64,000 nt of DNA from Archivesica marissinica (GCA_014843695.1 CM026397.1:49605221-49669220), one strand, 5' to 3'; counted from the first letter of the stretch, positions 9,757-21,121 are shown. The notes: generated from the letters alone by a model not told the origin. A program made the numbers and translations.

Positions 9757-10145
9757 ACATAGAAAACGCACACCTACATTATATACTAGAGGACATAGAA
9801 AACGCACACCTACATTATATACTAGAGGCCATAGAAAACGCACACCTACATTATATACTAGAGGACATAGAAAACGCACACCTACATTATATACTAGAGG
9901 ACATAGAAAACGCACACCTACATTATATACTAGAGGACATAGAAAACGCACACCTACATTATATACTAGAGGACATAGAAAACGCACACCTACATTATAT
10001 ACTAGAGGACATAGAAAACGCACACCTACATTATATACTAGAGGACATAGAAAACGCACACCTACATTATATACTAGAGGACATAGAAAACGCACACCTA
10101 CATTATATACTAGAGGACATAGAAAACGCACACCTACATTATATG
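9757..10145. repeat. 36-bp minisatellite, 10.8 units, from the end of element I
   Basis: The unit is ATAGAAAACGCACACCTACA then TTATATACTAGAGGAC. The last unit runs into element I; the other copy of I at 45.15 kb has a single unit. The period is divisible by three, so three frames are open; not a gene. Confidence 0.95.
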
Positions 10146-10555
10146 ATTATTATTACATGGAAACGAAATACGAAGGCTTCCATCAAAGATATATCATGTC
10201 TTTATTACAAAACACAAACTGAACAACTGAAAATATTCCAAAATGTTTAAAACTATGTTTTATGTAGTTAAATTGTTTTTCATGTAAAAACACACGTATT
10301 CGAAGTGTGCGTTTTCTATGTCTTCAAGTATGTAATATAGTGATTAATATAAGTTATAAGAACTTGTTTCGCAATCGAGCTAAAAATAAATTTGTATAAA
10401 CTAAGTATATAAACTAGCGATTACATGTCATGCAGTCTAGATAAATCATTCAATAATTGGCTACACCCAATACCCCCATGTGAGCTACGCCTTTGACACA
10501 CTGTTTAGATTGCGTTGATTGATTGGCACCATTGCTATTGTTTCTTGAAATCGCA
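10108..10555 (+). mobile_element. Element I copy 1 (non-autonomous), with SINE C tail inside
   Basis: Matches 45144-45822 from ACATAGAAAACGCACACC through TTCCAAAATGTTTAAAACTA and AATACCCCCATGTGAGCTA to TTGAAATCGCAACAAA. Copy 2 ends in CGTTTTCTATGT, the inverse of its start, which suggests terminal inverted repeats. Copy 1 lacks that end and carries the inverse motif internally (10305-10322). Confidence 0.65.
10338..10402 (+). mobile_element. SINE family C tail fragment
   Basis: Only the tail is present: GTGATTAATATAAGTTATAA then GCAATCGAGCTAAAAATAAA. It is inserted in element I copy 1 and absent from copy 2. Confidence 0.8.
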
Positions 10556-11486
10556 ACAAACTTTCGCCTATATCAATAGCTGCTTGCCCCACGTGATTAA
10601 AAATGAAACATTTGGAATGGCCTCCTACTAAGCCGGTTAGGGAGATTTCTGTCGTATATAAACCTCACGAGAGTCTCGTATTACCGTTATTCTATGTTTA
10701 CGTTGTAATGTATATCAGGAATGGGTTGGAAGTGTTACTTATTTTCACCTTTTTGACCTCTCTGTGATCTGGAAAATATACAATGTATATAGTTTGTGCA
10801 TTGTTTTTTTTTTTGGTGGAGGCCCGGAAAGGAATTTTCTATTGACCACATAGTAAATAAGGTCATACTCGAAAGCTAAACATCCCATTTAATGCTGATT
10901 TATATTATTTTATTTCTTGCAAATTACCTTATGTGTGCCTTCTTCAATCTGGGATATAAACAAAACAGTACAGAGTAAATTATCGGTTTTTTAAAAATAA
11001 ATCCTTCAAGACATGGTTTTTTTTGTCATTGGGAGATAGATATATATGTGGATATGTTCTAGTAAACACATTTCCAATGGATTTTCTGGATTGTTAGCAC
11101 AGTGAATGTCCACGGGGTCTATATAATAATTATTGTAATTTCTAATTTAAGTGTTTTATGTTCTTATGCCGTTCCGTGGGAAACAAACATTTATTCCCAT
11201 CTCGTGGGACAATCGTCATGCGGAAATACATCAAGATGGTATTTCTGAATTCTCACGCAATACGAAGTTAGTTACCTTGTAAATTCCCAAGAGGAATGAG
11301 ATTTCATAATAACCCAGCGGTGTATGGAAATGACATATCGTTCCGCGGGTAAAGTCAGATGGTACTGTATTGTATGGTATATGGGAGTGAAATGTCAATC
11401 GAAAATAATCCCACTTGTATTTCCTCTTTGGGGAACAGGATTTATTCCCTAGGGCATTCCGATTGACAACGCCAATACAATGTACT
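10556..11486. other. Unannotated interval
   Basis: No gene supported. Positions 11160-11290 hold short inverted GGGAA/TTCCC phrases (CCGTTCCGTGGGAAACAAAC, TTCCCAAGAGGAATGAG) that may be a degraded mobile element. A poly-T run lies near 10804. Confidence 0.4.
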
Positions 11487-11699
11487 TCCAGTGGATGCGC
11501 GTTCGCTTCAAGTGCGAACGGTCCGGAGTTCGAGCCCCACTGGAGCCGTTACGATTGTGCCATTAGGCAAGGCATTTCAATTCCACGTTGCCTCTTCTCT
11601 CTCTTTGCGATGGATTCCATCAATAATGAGGTATCGATAGTGATTAGTATACGGTATAAGAACTTGTTACGCAATCGAGCTAAAATCAATTTGTATACC
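11487..11699 (+). mobile_element. SINE family C copy, nearly full
   Basis: From GTGGATGCGCGTTCGCTTCA through B box GAGTTCGAGCCCC to GCAATCGAGCTAAAATCAAT. It is followed directly by an inverted C head. Confidence 0.9.
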
Positions 11700-12172
11700 A
11701 GACCTTTCGCACCTGAAGCAAACGCGCATCCACTGCGCTATCACGACATCCACTGCGCTATCACGACATCCACTGCGCTATCACGACATCCACTGCGCTA
11801 TCACGACTTCCACTGCGCTATCACGACTTCCACTGCGCTATCACGACATCCACTGCACTATCACGGCATCCACTACGCTATCACGACATCCACTGTGCTA
11901 TTACGACTTCCACTGCGCTATCACGACATCCACTGCGATATCACGACATCCACTGCGCTATCACGACTTCCACTGCGCTATCACGACTTCCACTGCGCTA
12001 TCACGACATCCACTGCACTATCACGGCATCCACTACGCTATCACGACATCACTGTGCTATTACGACTTCCACTGCGCTATCACGGCATCCACTACGCTAT
12101 CACGACATCCACTGGCTATACGACTCCACTGCGCTATCACGACATCCACTGCGCTATCACGACTTCCACACA
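11700..12172 (-). repeat. Second SINE C head satellite, ~20-bp units, inverted
   Basis: Begins with a minus-strand C head (GACCTTTCGCACCTGAAGCA on plus), then about 22 units of CACTGCGCTATCACGACATC, with CACGGCATC and CACGACTTC variants. This is the same promoter segment amplified at 2.4-3.4 kb, but at an independent SINE insertion. Each unit keeps the A box on the minus strand. Confidence 0.95.
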
Positions 12173-12869
12173 TTTATTTGCCAGGGCCTCTTCAACGAAA
12201 ATTATCAAAACGAACAAGAATGCGGTTATACTTTACTATCAGTCATATACCAACCCTCCATTGTCTTAGACGGCCGTTCCATTTAATTGTAAGCTATCTT
12301 ACCGTGATCTTCCCACTGGGGGTCCAAAACAAGACCAACAGAACGAAATGGAAACACTATCTTTTCAAATATCATTTCAAGCGCTAAGTGCTAATATAGA
12401 TTGTAATTGAAAAGTGATACGGTTAAAATTGAAAGTGTTGTAAAATATTACTAATTGAAAACATTATACAAATGCATATTAAATGTAATTAAACTATGAT
12501 TAAGTTGTCAGCGTTGAGGTAAAATAAATGTCCAAAATATTTAATAACAAGGTTGTTACTCTTAATTTTCAATAAATCACCTTGTTGGGAGACTTCCATT
12601 GACTATTTAGTTAACTCGAAAAGATAATTGCGAATTTAATATGTATAATTAACCTGACGTATGCATTCATAATTTATGAAAACGCTATAATGACAGCAAA
12701 GCATTGTGGTATTTTCCAATGGAAATGCGCCGTCATGTACATCCTTGAACTGATTCATGAACTAGGTTAGTTATAAAGATCAAATAGAATGATTTTATTG
12801 TATTTTTGGAATCAAGTTTACAATTAGTTTCACTTACATAGATTATAGGACGCAAATATCCCCTCTCAG
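12173..12869. other. Unannotated interval
   Basis: AT-rich with no supported gene. A possible minus-strand exon (12303-12383) was considered and not accepted. Confidence 0.4.
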
Positions 12870-13090
12870 CGCTGGTTGTAAGGGAGAGTCAATGCACATA
12901 GTATACAGTAACTATAACTGAAGGTCATGCATACACCCGCCATATCGCTGGTTGTAAGGGAGAGTCAATGCACAGAGTATACAGTAACTATAACTGAAGG
13001 TCATGCATACACCCGCCATATCGCTGGTTGTAAGGGAGAGTCAATGCACAGTGTATACATTAAAACTATAACTGAAGGTGATACAGACTC
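12870..13090. repeat. 76-bp tandem repeat, three units
   Basis: Units start at 12870, 12946 and 13022 with CGCTGGTTGTAAGGGAGAGT; the third is partial at its end. SINE B begins 20 bp later. Confidence 0.95.
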
Positions 13091-13110
13091 ACAATAAAGT
13101 CCAGGCAGTA

Positions 13111-13396
13111 AGACGGATCTGTAGTCCAGTGGTGAACACGCTAGTAATCCAGTGATCGCAGGTTCGATCCCCCGTCTGACCATAATAAAATTAACAGTCT
13201 TTCAGTTTGGACTTTAAACCGAGGTCTCGTGTCGGTGCTTTACATCGTGTACGTAAAAGAACCAGAGAAGACTCTGGAATGGGTTTCTGTCTGTATCATT
13301 GCACTATCCTCCAAACATCTAAAATGACTAATCTCTTCTGGAGGCGTCGCTAATATGGGCAACCGGTAGCTACGATAAATAAACGTAAAACACACG
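13111..13396 (+). mobile_element. SINE family B, full length
   Basis: Starts AGACGGATCTGTAGTCCAGT, has B box GATCGCAGGTTCGATCCCCC, and ends GGTAGCTACGATAAATAAAC then ACACA. Good diagnostic copy. Confidence 0.9.
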
Positions 13397-13782
13397 CAGG
13401 TTAGATTGCTCAGTACGAAAACCCACTTTTGAAATCGCGTGACAATTTCGCTATTCTGTTATCTCTTTTATTCAGTCAAGTTGACAATTATCTTCACTAG
13501 ATAACAGAAAGCATCGCTTAACCTTGTTATTACACGCACAAAGCGCGCGACGAAGGTAACAGGGAAACAATAGCAGATGAAAAGATAGAGCGATTGACAC
13601 AAGCCGAGTAACTGACTCATGAAAACACAATACTGTAACAAGTGTCTCAAAAAGGGAGATCAGTGGACATTCAAAGGCGGTATAATGGGGATATTTCTAA
13701 ATGCGTTGAAGGATTCGATCGCTAGTCAAAAAGTTGTAGACACTTCAATCAAGATAGAGTCCATCATGTCTCTGCGTGTCTG

Positions 13783-13860
13783 CGTGTGTGTGTTTTACGT
13801 TTATTTATCGTCGCTACCGGTTGCTCATACGAGCTACGCCTCCTGAAGAGATTAGTCATA
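13783..13860 (-). mobile_element. SINE family B, 3' end only
   Basis: Tail region TTTACGTTTATTTATCGTCG to CTCCTGAAGAGATTAGTCAT, 5'-truncated as expected for a retrotransposed copy. Confidence 0.85.
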
Positions 13861-13935
13861 TTGTCTGCGTGCATTGGGAGATGGCCATTTTATAACTATA
13901 GAACAAGAACAATCATGTTTTCTTTATGAGTCACT

Positions 13936-14150
13936 AGAAGTTGTGATAGCGTCGTGGTAGTGTATTCGCTTCGGTTTGAGAGGCCCCGAGTTCGCACAGA
14001 GCTGTGATTGTGTCCTTTGGGTAAAGCACATGTCCACTTCTCCCGTCTCTTCTCCCTTTTGGCGATGGACTCCAACAGTAGTGAGGTTCGAGCGCGACTA
14101 AACTAAACTAAATGTTGTACGAAGTTGTTTTGCAATCGAGCTAAAATAAA
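13936..14150 (+). mobile_element. SINE family C, diverged copy
   Basis: Head GTTGTGATAGCGTCGTGG, body with GGCGATGGACTCCAACAG and tail GCAATCGAGCTAAAATAAAG. It is followed at once by an opposite-strand copy, giving a tail-to-tail pair. Confidence 0.8.
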
Positions 14151-14161
14151 GTGAAATGATA

Positions 14162-14404
14162 TAATTTAGTTTATACAAATTTATTTTAGCTCGATTGTGA
14201 AACAAGTTATTACAACTTATTTTTATCACTCTCGAGACCTCATTCCTGATGGAATCCATCGCCACGAGGGAGAGCGAAGAGGCAATGTGGAATTTAAATG
14301 CCTTGCCTAAGGGCACACTCGTAACGGCTCCAGCGGCGCTCGAACTCCAGACCTTTCGCACCTGAAGCGAACGCGCATCCACTGCGCTATCACGACTTCC
14401 ACTA
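14162..14404 (-). mobile_element. SINE family C, full length
   Basis: Complete minus-strand copy from the tail (TTTATTTTAGCTCGATTGTG) to the head (CACTGCGCTATCACGACTTC). With the preceding copy it forms an inverted pair able to fold. Confidence 0.9.
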
Positions 14405-14523
14405 TGAAATGATATAATGTTCTATGTTATGAAAATATATCTTTCGGAAGAAATATAAAAATGACAATAACGCTAGCAATGGGTAGCGAAACCTCGGTAG
14501 CGGATACGATGCTCGCCTTGTAA

Positions 14524-14660
14524 CCGAGGGGCTTCGAACCCAGACAGAACAACGATGGTGGCGTCCTTGTGCAATACCCTTACGTCCACATTGACTCTTC
14601 TCTCTCCCCGTGGCGATGGATTCCATCAGGAATGACGTCTCGCGAGCGATTAATATAATG
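14524..14660 (+). mobile_element. SINE family C, diverged partial
   Basis: Contains GGCTTCGAACCCAGACAGAA, CTCCCCGTGGCGATGGATTC and GAGCGATTAATATAA; head and extreme tail are lost. Confidence 0.75.
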
Positions 14661-15249
14661 CTGAACTATTTAAATCGCTGATGAATTTCCGTCGATGAAC
14701 GTACATGCACATGCATATGTTTCTAATTACGTATGAATTTCCTCACTAATGATATGCAGCTGACATGCGCACTCGAAGTTACGGACATGTGCGTTCTCAG
14801 AGTTCCTTTGAATTTAAAAAGGTATTGTTAGTTTACACTGTTCCAAGAATGATCTATTTCACTGTCCGGCACACGCTAATATGGTATAAATACATTTTAA
14901 ATGCAAATGGCGATATTGTTTATGCTCCCGAAGGACGGCATATAGCTTTTTTTTGCGTCCGTCCGAGTCAATATTTCCAGCCCAGGATGTAACTTCTTCT
15001 GCTATGACTATAAGCGTCGGGGATGTTCGTCACCTATTGTATAATTTCTTGTTTCTTTGTGCCATTGAAAAGAATAAGTTATGAAACTACAATTCGTGTT
15101 TAAAATATGTGGAGGCGGATTCGCAATCGAGCATGCAGAAATATGCATACACTAAAATTGAATGCATACATATATGCACCATTATGCTTGATTCCTTTAA
15201 TTTTCTACACACAATGTTAAAAATAAAGTCGAAAATGCATATACATCCA

Positions 15250-15284
<35 letters not shown>

Positions 15285-15599
15285 GTTTTCTTTAACGAGA
15301 GAACTCATTTAACAAAGTAAATCTACCCTCAACAAATACAAATCACATGCAATAACAAGAGAGGACTATAAGTGAGAACTGCACATTGGAATTATATAGT
15401 AATGTTAAAGCTGAAAAGTAGAGAAACTATATATAATATGTTATGGAATATGCTACATTTACGAATATATGGAATTGGCTAAAAGTGTAGAAAAGTGGAA
15501 TGAGACAATTAATGATACTAAATATATCTAATAATGTGCAGATACGACTTCAAAATATGTATAAAATCAGCTTAACGACAATAATTCACAGAATCTAGT
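14661..15599. other. Unannotated interval with (AAT)n
   Basis: No gene supported. A perfect (AAT)n microsatellite of about 11 units lies at 15251-15284. Confidence 0.5.
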
Positions 15600-15907
15600 A
15601 GATATAGCAATGGCAACACACATTTGTGGTAACGACTGGGCACTCTATCATATGAAGTACCTTGTAATACTAGTAGAACTATGGGATTAGCTTGTATTGT
15701 TATTGTTGCACCTAATTTAGAGGATGTTGAACTGTTGGATAGTTTGAATTGAGTGAGGCAATGAATTCGAAATAGATGATCCTGGAAATGCTGATGTATT
15801 ACGAAAATGTCAGTTTGGCCTTGGTGTATTGAAATGATAGTTTGAGGTTGGTCTGAGAATAATAGATTGTACATCAGAAGTAAAAGTGAAAGACGATTTT
15901 AATAAGT

Positions 15908-16033
15908 AATCTGGAGCAGCTATACATGTACTGTTTTATACATTGGTATAGCCTTCTGATATATGACTCGTTCTGGAGCAGCTATACATGTACTGTTTTA
16001 TACATTGGTATAGCCTTCTGATATATGACTCGT
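15908..16033. repeat. 62-bp direct duplication inside the LINE remnant
   Basis: TCTGGAGCAGCTATACATGT through GATATATGACTCGT is present twice in tandem with no differences seen, so the duplication is recent relative to the LINE decay. Confidence 0.95.
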
Positions 16034-16078
16034 TCTGGAAAGATCATCATTATTAGTTGGGAGAATAATTTTTTTTTT

Positions 16079-16302
16079 TACAAATTTATTTTAGATCAAT
16101 TGCGAAACAAGTTCTTTCAACATATATTAATCACTCTTGAGACCTCATTCCTGGTGGAATCCATCGCCAGGCGAGAGAGAAGAGGCAATGCGGAATGTAA
16201 ATGCATTGCCTAAGGGCACAATTGTAACGGCTCCAGCGGGGCTCGAACTACGGACATTTCGCACCTGAAGCGAACGCACATCCACTGCGCTATCACGACC
16301 TG
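16079..16302 (-). mobile_element. SINE family C, full length
   Basis: From TTTATTTTAGATCAATTGCG to the head CCACTGCGCTATCACGAC; inserted in the LINE remnant. Confidence 0.9.
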
Positions 16303-16477
16303 ATCATGAGTTGAGAGAATAGTAACTGCGATGGAGTGTTGGTATCCTGATCTAACATTATTATAGCTATTCTCTTTTTGAACCGAACTAGTTTATCTTC
16401 TAAAGATGAGTTGCAGGTACCCCAAATTAATCAACACAAGTGTAAATCAGCCAATATATATTCTATTCCATCCATAT

Positions 16478-16596
16478 CTACATCCGAATTTCGGCTCATG
16501 ACGTCATTATACAATTGATTCATAACAATCTCAAATGAATCAGCCCGATTTTTGTTTTCCTTGAAAAAAGGCTTTTAAGCCGAAATTCGGATGTAG
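16478..16596. mobile_element. Small palindromic MITE, 19-bp perfect inverted repeats
   Basis: CTACATCCGAATTTCGGCT at 16478-16496 is the exact reverse complement of 16578-16596, around 81 bp that hold no ORF. The target duplication is not clear. Confidence 0.8.
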
Positions 16597-16734
16597 AGAG
16601 GACCACATATATATATACTAGTCCCTGTTAGGAACTATCAACATATAGTTTATTATATTTTAAGATGTCGATACTGTTGCGAACAAATACATCGTGTCGC
16701 ACTGCTCACAGTCGCGTGTCAATGTATTTAAGTT

Positions 16735-16915
16735 CAATTCACTTGCCCCTGATCGCTGAAGGTTCGAATCCCACTGAGGTGTCGAATTCTTTCATGTGAG
16801 AATACTGAATGCTTGCGGACGGTCGGTGGATCTACCGGGGTACTAATTTTAATTGGAGAGCCGCCATATGACCTAAGCTGTTGATGAAAAAACAAAAATC
16901 AGATACACATGCACA
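16735..16915 (+). mobile_element. Decayed tRNA-SINE of a family I associate with molluscs
   Basis: Has a B-box-like GGTTCGAATCCCACTGAGG, then GTCGAATTCTTTCATGTGAG, GGTCGGTGGATCTACC and GCCGCCATATGACCTAAGCT. I recall this order from a SINE common in bivalve genomes, which is the main basis for the organism call. Not verified. Confidence 0.55.
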
Positions 16916-16950
16916 TATAGTATATAGTTAATGTTACAAGATCATACTTT

Positions 16951-17365
16951 TTTAGCTCGATTGCGAAACAAGTTATGTCAACGTGGAATTTAAATGCCTT
17001 GCCTAAGCGCACAATCATAATTTATTAGTTTATACAAATTTATTTTAGCTCGATTACGAAACAAGTTCTTACAACTTATATTAATCACTCTCGAGACCTC
17101 ATTCCTGATGGAATCCATCGCCACGAGGGAGAGAGAAGACTCACAGAAGAGGCAACGTGGAATTTAAATGCCTTGCCTAAGCGCACAATCATAATTTATT
17201 AGTTTATACAAATTTATTTTAGCTCGATTACGAAATAAGTTCTTACAACTTATATTAATCACTCTTGAGACCTCATTCCTGATGGAATCCATCGCCACGA
17301 GGGAGAGAGAAGAGGCAACGTGGAATTTAAATGCCTTGCCTAATGGCACACTCATAATTTATTGT
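16951..17365 (-). mobile_element. SINE family C, tandem truncated copies (~170-bp unit)
   Basis: A short piece (16951-17020) and two longer copies (17028-17195, 17198-17365) in direct tandem. Each runs from tail to the TTAAATGCCTTGCC block and lacks the tRNA head. The shared junction AATTTATTAGTTTATACAAA shows local duplication, not separate insertions. Confidence 0.85.
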
Positions 17366-18075
17366 AGAACTTTCAAATTAATTAATCATTACCATACAAT
17401 AGTGTCTTCAAATAAACGGTGTGTATTATTGACATCGTAAACGCATCATAGTTACGAAAAGATGAATCAACTCTGTAATTTGTGATGTCAAACAGGTACA
17501 AGTGTCAAAGTTGGGCAAGGACAATACATAGAGCATCTTTAATGTTACTGAAAATGGTTACATCTTATTAGATACGATAAGCTTGTTCAAAGTTGATACG
17601 TTACCAAACAGATTGTATGATGACAGTGATAGAGCACCGACACCCAATAAACAGTCGCCGCCAACCTGGTGGCCAAGTCGCGACATCGTGCACACACGGG
17701 AGTACAAATGTTGATAAGGGTCTGATAAAGTGAAACTATGGCGACACCTTACATTGACATTGAGCCCGTAAACGGTTAGAAAGGGGCTCGGGTTACAGTG
17801 GGTATAACGGTAGAAGGAGTTTTCCCCCATTAGTCATAGAATATGTGATATGATATGAAGTGAGCTAGCAAGGACACTCTCTTTGATTAGTCAAAGGTTA
17901 AAGGCAGACTAGTAATTGAAGTTGTCACATTTTAAGAAAATGCGTTGGGAACTAATTTACAACAATCTTTAACACTAAACCGTTCTGTTGAATCAAACGA
18001 TAGACAGAATATTGCTCCACTATACATTTATACAAAGCTGTTTTGTGTATATCAGAATTCAGCTTTTTAAAAACA
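17366..18075. other. Unannotated interval with an ORF-like repeat
   Basis: Positions 17558-17830 are open on the minus strand (CNPSPFLTVYGLNVNV..). I faintly recall similar translations from mollusc assemblies, so this may be a repeat rather than a gene. No function assigned. Confidence 0.35.
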
Positions 18076-18312
18076 CGTGGAAGTCGCGATTTTGCAGGGG
18101 ATGCGCGTTCGCTTCAGGTGCGAAAGGTCCGGAGTTTGAGCCCCGCTGGAGCCGTTACGATTGTGCCCTTAGGCAAGGCATTTAAATTCCACGTTGCCTC
18201 TTCTCCCTCCCTCGTGGCGATGGATTCCATCAGGAATGAGGTCTCGAGAAGAGTGATTAATATAAGTTGTAAGAACTTGTTTCGCAATCGAGCTAAAATT
18301 AATTTATAAATA
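18076..18312 (+). mobile_element. SINE family C, full length
   Basis: Head GTGGAAGTCGCGATTTTGCA, B box GAGTTTGAGCCCC, tail GCAATCGAGCTAAAATTAAT. Confidence 0.9.
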
Positions 18313-18403
18313 ACAAAATAAAAAATTAATAAAAACACGAACAGATAGAACTATGTCTAAATGTACCAGTCACAATAATAAATAGTTACTTTATTTAAGT
18401 ATA

Positions 18404-18581
18404 CAGTCAAACGTGTGTTAGTGGTCACCTCTATTAAGCAGCCAACCTGCATTAAGAAGCCAGCTATCAGATTCCCAATATGTTGCTTTGTTATACATTT
18501 TACCTCTATTAAGCAACCACGTGTGCTAAGCAGCCACTTTCTGTTATTCCCTTGGCTGGCTGCTTAAGACAGGTTTGAATG
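18404..18581 (-). mobile_element. MITE family F copy 2
   Basis: Ends CAGTCAAACGTGTG and CAGGTTTGAATG, flanked by TA on both sides; inner ATTAAGCAGCCA phrases as in the other copies. Confidence 0.85.
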
Positions 18582-18781
18582 TATTATGTACCTGCCACAT
18601 TATTTTAAAGATACATGAAACTTTTATTTCTATAAATAGTGTGTATCATTTGTTTGATCCCTTTCGATAAATACATTTACAACACGCTGTTAGCGACAAT
18701 TAGTTCTTGGTATATCTCATTTATTGGGATAAAAATGTTTTAACCAAAATGTAGATGTAAATATTATTTCTTAGAATGCAT

Positions 18782-19965
18782 TGTCTCTCTACTGTCGATG
18801 CTCCAGCTGCTACACGTGGGACATGCTCCGAATAATATACATTGCTTGGCCTGTGTTATTGGCTCTCTACTCTCGATGCTCCAGCTGCTACATGTGGGAC
18901 ATGCTCCGAATAATATACATTGTTTGGCCTGTGTTATTGACTCTCTACTGTCGATGTTCCAGCTGCTACACGTGGGACATGCTCCGAATAATATACATTG
19001 TTTGGCCTGTGTTATTGGCTCTCTACTGTCGATGCGCCAACTACACTTGGGACATGCTCCGAATAATATACATTGTTTGGCCTGTGTTATTGACTCTCTA
19101 CTGTCGATGTGCCAACTACACGTGGGACATGCTCCGAATAATATACATTGTTTGGCCCGTGTTATTGACTCTACTGTCGATGCGCCAACTACACGTGGGA
19201 CATGCTCCGAATAATATACATTGTTTGGCCTGTGTTATTGGCTCTCTACTGTCGATGCGCCAACTACACGTGGGACATGCTCCGAATAATATACATTGTT
19301 TGGCCTGTGTTATTGGCTCTCTACTGTCGATGCGCCAACTACACGTGGGACATGCTCCGAATAATATACATTGTTTGGCCTGTGTTATTGACTCTCTACT
19401 GTCGATGCGCCAACTACACGTGGGACATGCTCCGAATAATATACATTGTTTGGCCTGTGTTATTGGCTCTCTACTGTCGATGCGCCAACTACACGTGGGA
19501 CATGCTCCGAATAATATACATTGTTTGGCCTGTGTTATTGACTCTCTACTGTCGATGCGCCAACTACACGTGGGACATGCTCCGAATAATATACATTGTT
19601 TGGCCTGTGTTATTGGCTCTCTACTGTCGATGCGCCAACTACACGTGGGACATGCTCCGAATAATATACATTGTTTGGCCTGTGTTATTGGCTCTCTACT
19701 GTCGATGCTCCAGCTGCTACATGTGGGACATGCTCCGAATAATATACATTGTTTGGCCTGTGTTATTGGCTCTCTACTGTCGATGCGCCAACTACACGTG
19801 GGACATGCTCCGAATAATATACATTGTTTGGCCTGTGTTATTGGCTCTCTACTGTCGATGCGCCAACTACACGTGGGACATGCTCCGAATAATATACATT
19901 GTTTGGCCTGTGTTATTGGCTCTCTACTGTCGATGCGCCAACTACACGTGGGACATGCTCCGATG
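18782..19965. repeat. 75-bp minisatellite, about 16 units
   Basis: The unit runs GGCTCTCTACTGTCGATGCG, CCAACTACACGTGGGACATG, CTCCGAATAATATACATTGT, TTGGCCTGTGTTATT. A CTCCAGCTGCTA variant adds 3 bp. Both periods are multiples of three, so a 397-codon frame is open; there is no non-repeat coding context and it is not accepted as a gene. Confidence 0.95.
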
Positions 19966-19975
19966 AATATATGAT

Positions 19976-21120
19976 CACTGATAGGTCACTGTTTGGCCTA
20001 TTTGATGCTCTAGCTTATTAACTCTCGCCACCGGCGAACCATATAGGCGAGCAATATGTTATCCATACATGCATAGCTATGAGGGTTTCGTGGGTAATAA
20101 GTAAATGAGCTCAGGTGATTTAACTAAGTAACGTGATTATATAATTAGTACACATTATCTATTTAAATACAGTATTTATTATTATTATTATTATTATTCA
20201 GTGTTGCAGACATTTCTGATGCCAATTGAATCTTATCTACATGGATTGTGTTGCAAACCGTCTTTATTTTCAACAACAACAACAACAACAACAACAACAT
20301 TTATTGCATTAAGACATCAGCTGATGCTTATAGCATAATTATACAGATAAAATACATATACATGTATTGTGAAAAAGTGAAAACATGAAAACATGGTTTA
20401 TAATGGAGTAGTTTCGGAGAAGCGTGTACGTATGAACTTTGAAAAGGATAATTTGAAAGCAAATAAATGAATGATATATGAGTATTTCTCATGCTAGCTC
20501 ATTCATATGTATGAAAAATCAAACTTTATGAAAAATGTCGTCTGTAGGTCGTTGTGTAATTTCATTCATGAGCCTCAATGATTAAAGTATTTTTTGCACG
20601 AGATTTTAGAGGAAAGTAGTACTATCAGTTAAATACTACTTCAGAACCTGAAGTATATATACATGCATACATGAAGATAAGTAAATGTGCTGTAGAGATG
20701 AACAAAACAACATTCACAAATGTAGTAAGAAACTCAAATTTCCAACCAGTATAAAACGTCAAACGAAACCCAGCAGAGAAACGTGATGCTTTGTTAACAT
20801 AATATAATTTTTATGTGTTATGAAAATATAATTAAATTATATTTATGATGTATTTATTGGAAAAGAAATTATTCTCAAAAAGAAAAATAGAAAGATAAAA
20901 ATACTGCATTGATAATTTAACAGACATGCAAATACATATTACTATAGAACCCTATTAAGTATTTAATTGGCAATCATTCTTCAGTTGTAGTGTCAATCGT
21001 GTCCCTCTACCAATGAGAACAGGCTTGTTAGTAATCTTCAATACAATCGACAATATAGGCCTACAGAACAGTATCAGGTTTCCAAAAAGGCCGGGCTTCG
21101 AGCGGTGAATATTTAGAATG
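19976..21120. other. Upstream region of the DMRTA gene: microsatellites and a SINE tail
   Basis: Contains a family H SINE tail (20015-20055, CTCGCCACCGGCGAACCATA), (ATT)n at about 20174-20199 and (CAA)n at about 20270-20300. No coding signal. A CCAAT motif (CTACCAATGAGA) lies about 110 bp before the TATA box. Confidence 0.6.
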
Positions 21121-21121
21121 T

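Larger units (their letters stand above)
15600..16450 (-). pseudogene. Decayed LINE ORF2 C-terminal region, interrupted by a SINE
   Basis: Translated in pieces on the minus strand. At 16300-16440, WGTCNSSLEDKLVRFKKRIA then IIMLDQDTNTPSQLLFSQL is the post-RT segment common in CR1/jockey-type LINEs. Within 15908-16033 lies RVIYQKAIPMYKTVHV, and near 15800, LRPTSNYHFNTPRPKLTF. Frameshifts and stops separate these, so it is not functional. SINE C sits between the pieces at 16079-16302. Confidence 0.6.

Noticed and set aside
9680..10250. ORFs with RKRTPTLYTRGH-type repeats
   Set aside because: 36-bp minisatellite in a non-autonomous element; three frames open.
12303..12383. Minus-strand exon-like segment (FEKIVFPFRSVGLVLDPQWE D) with an AG before and GTAAG after
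   Set aside because: No family recognised, no partner exon, weak acceptor; a chance match is as likely.
13619..13846. 75-codon plus ORF (YCNKCLKKGDQWTFKGGIMG..)
   Set aside because: Runs into a SINE B tail; no splice sites or family similarity.
17558..17830. 90-codon minus ORF (NPSPFLTVYGLNVNV..)
   Set aside because: Looks like a recurring translated repeat, not a gene; no domain or splice support.
18781..19974. 397-codon ORF with Cys-rich repeats resembling a membrane protein
   Set aside because: Entirely a 75-bp tandem repeat, open in more than one frame, with no unique flanking exon or promoter.
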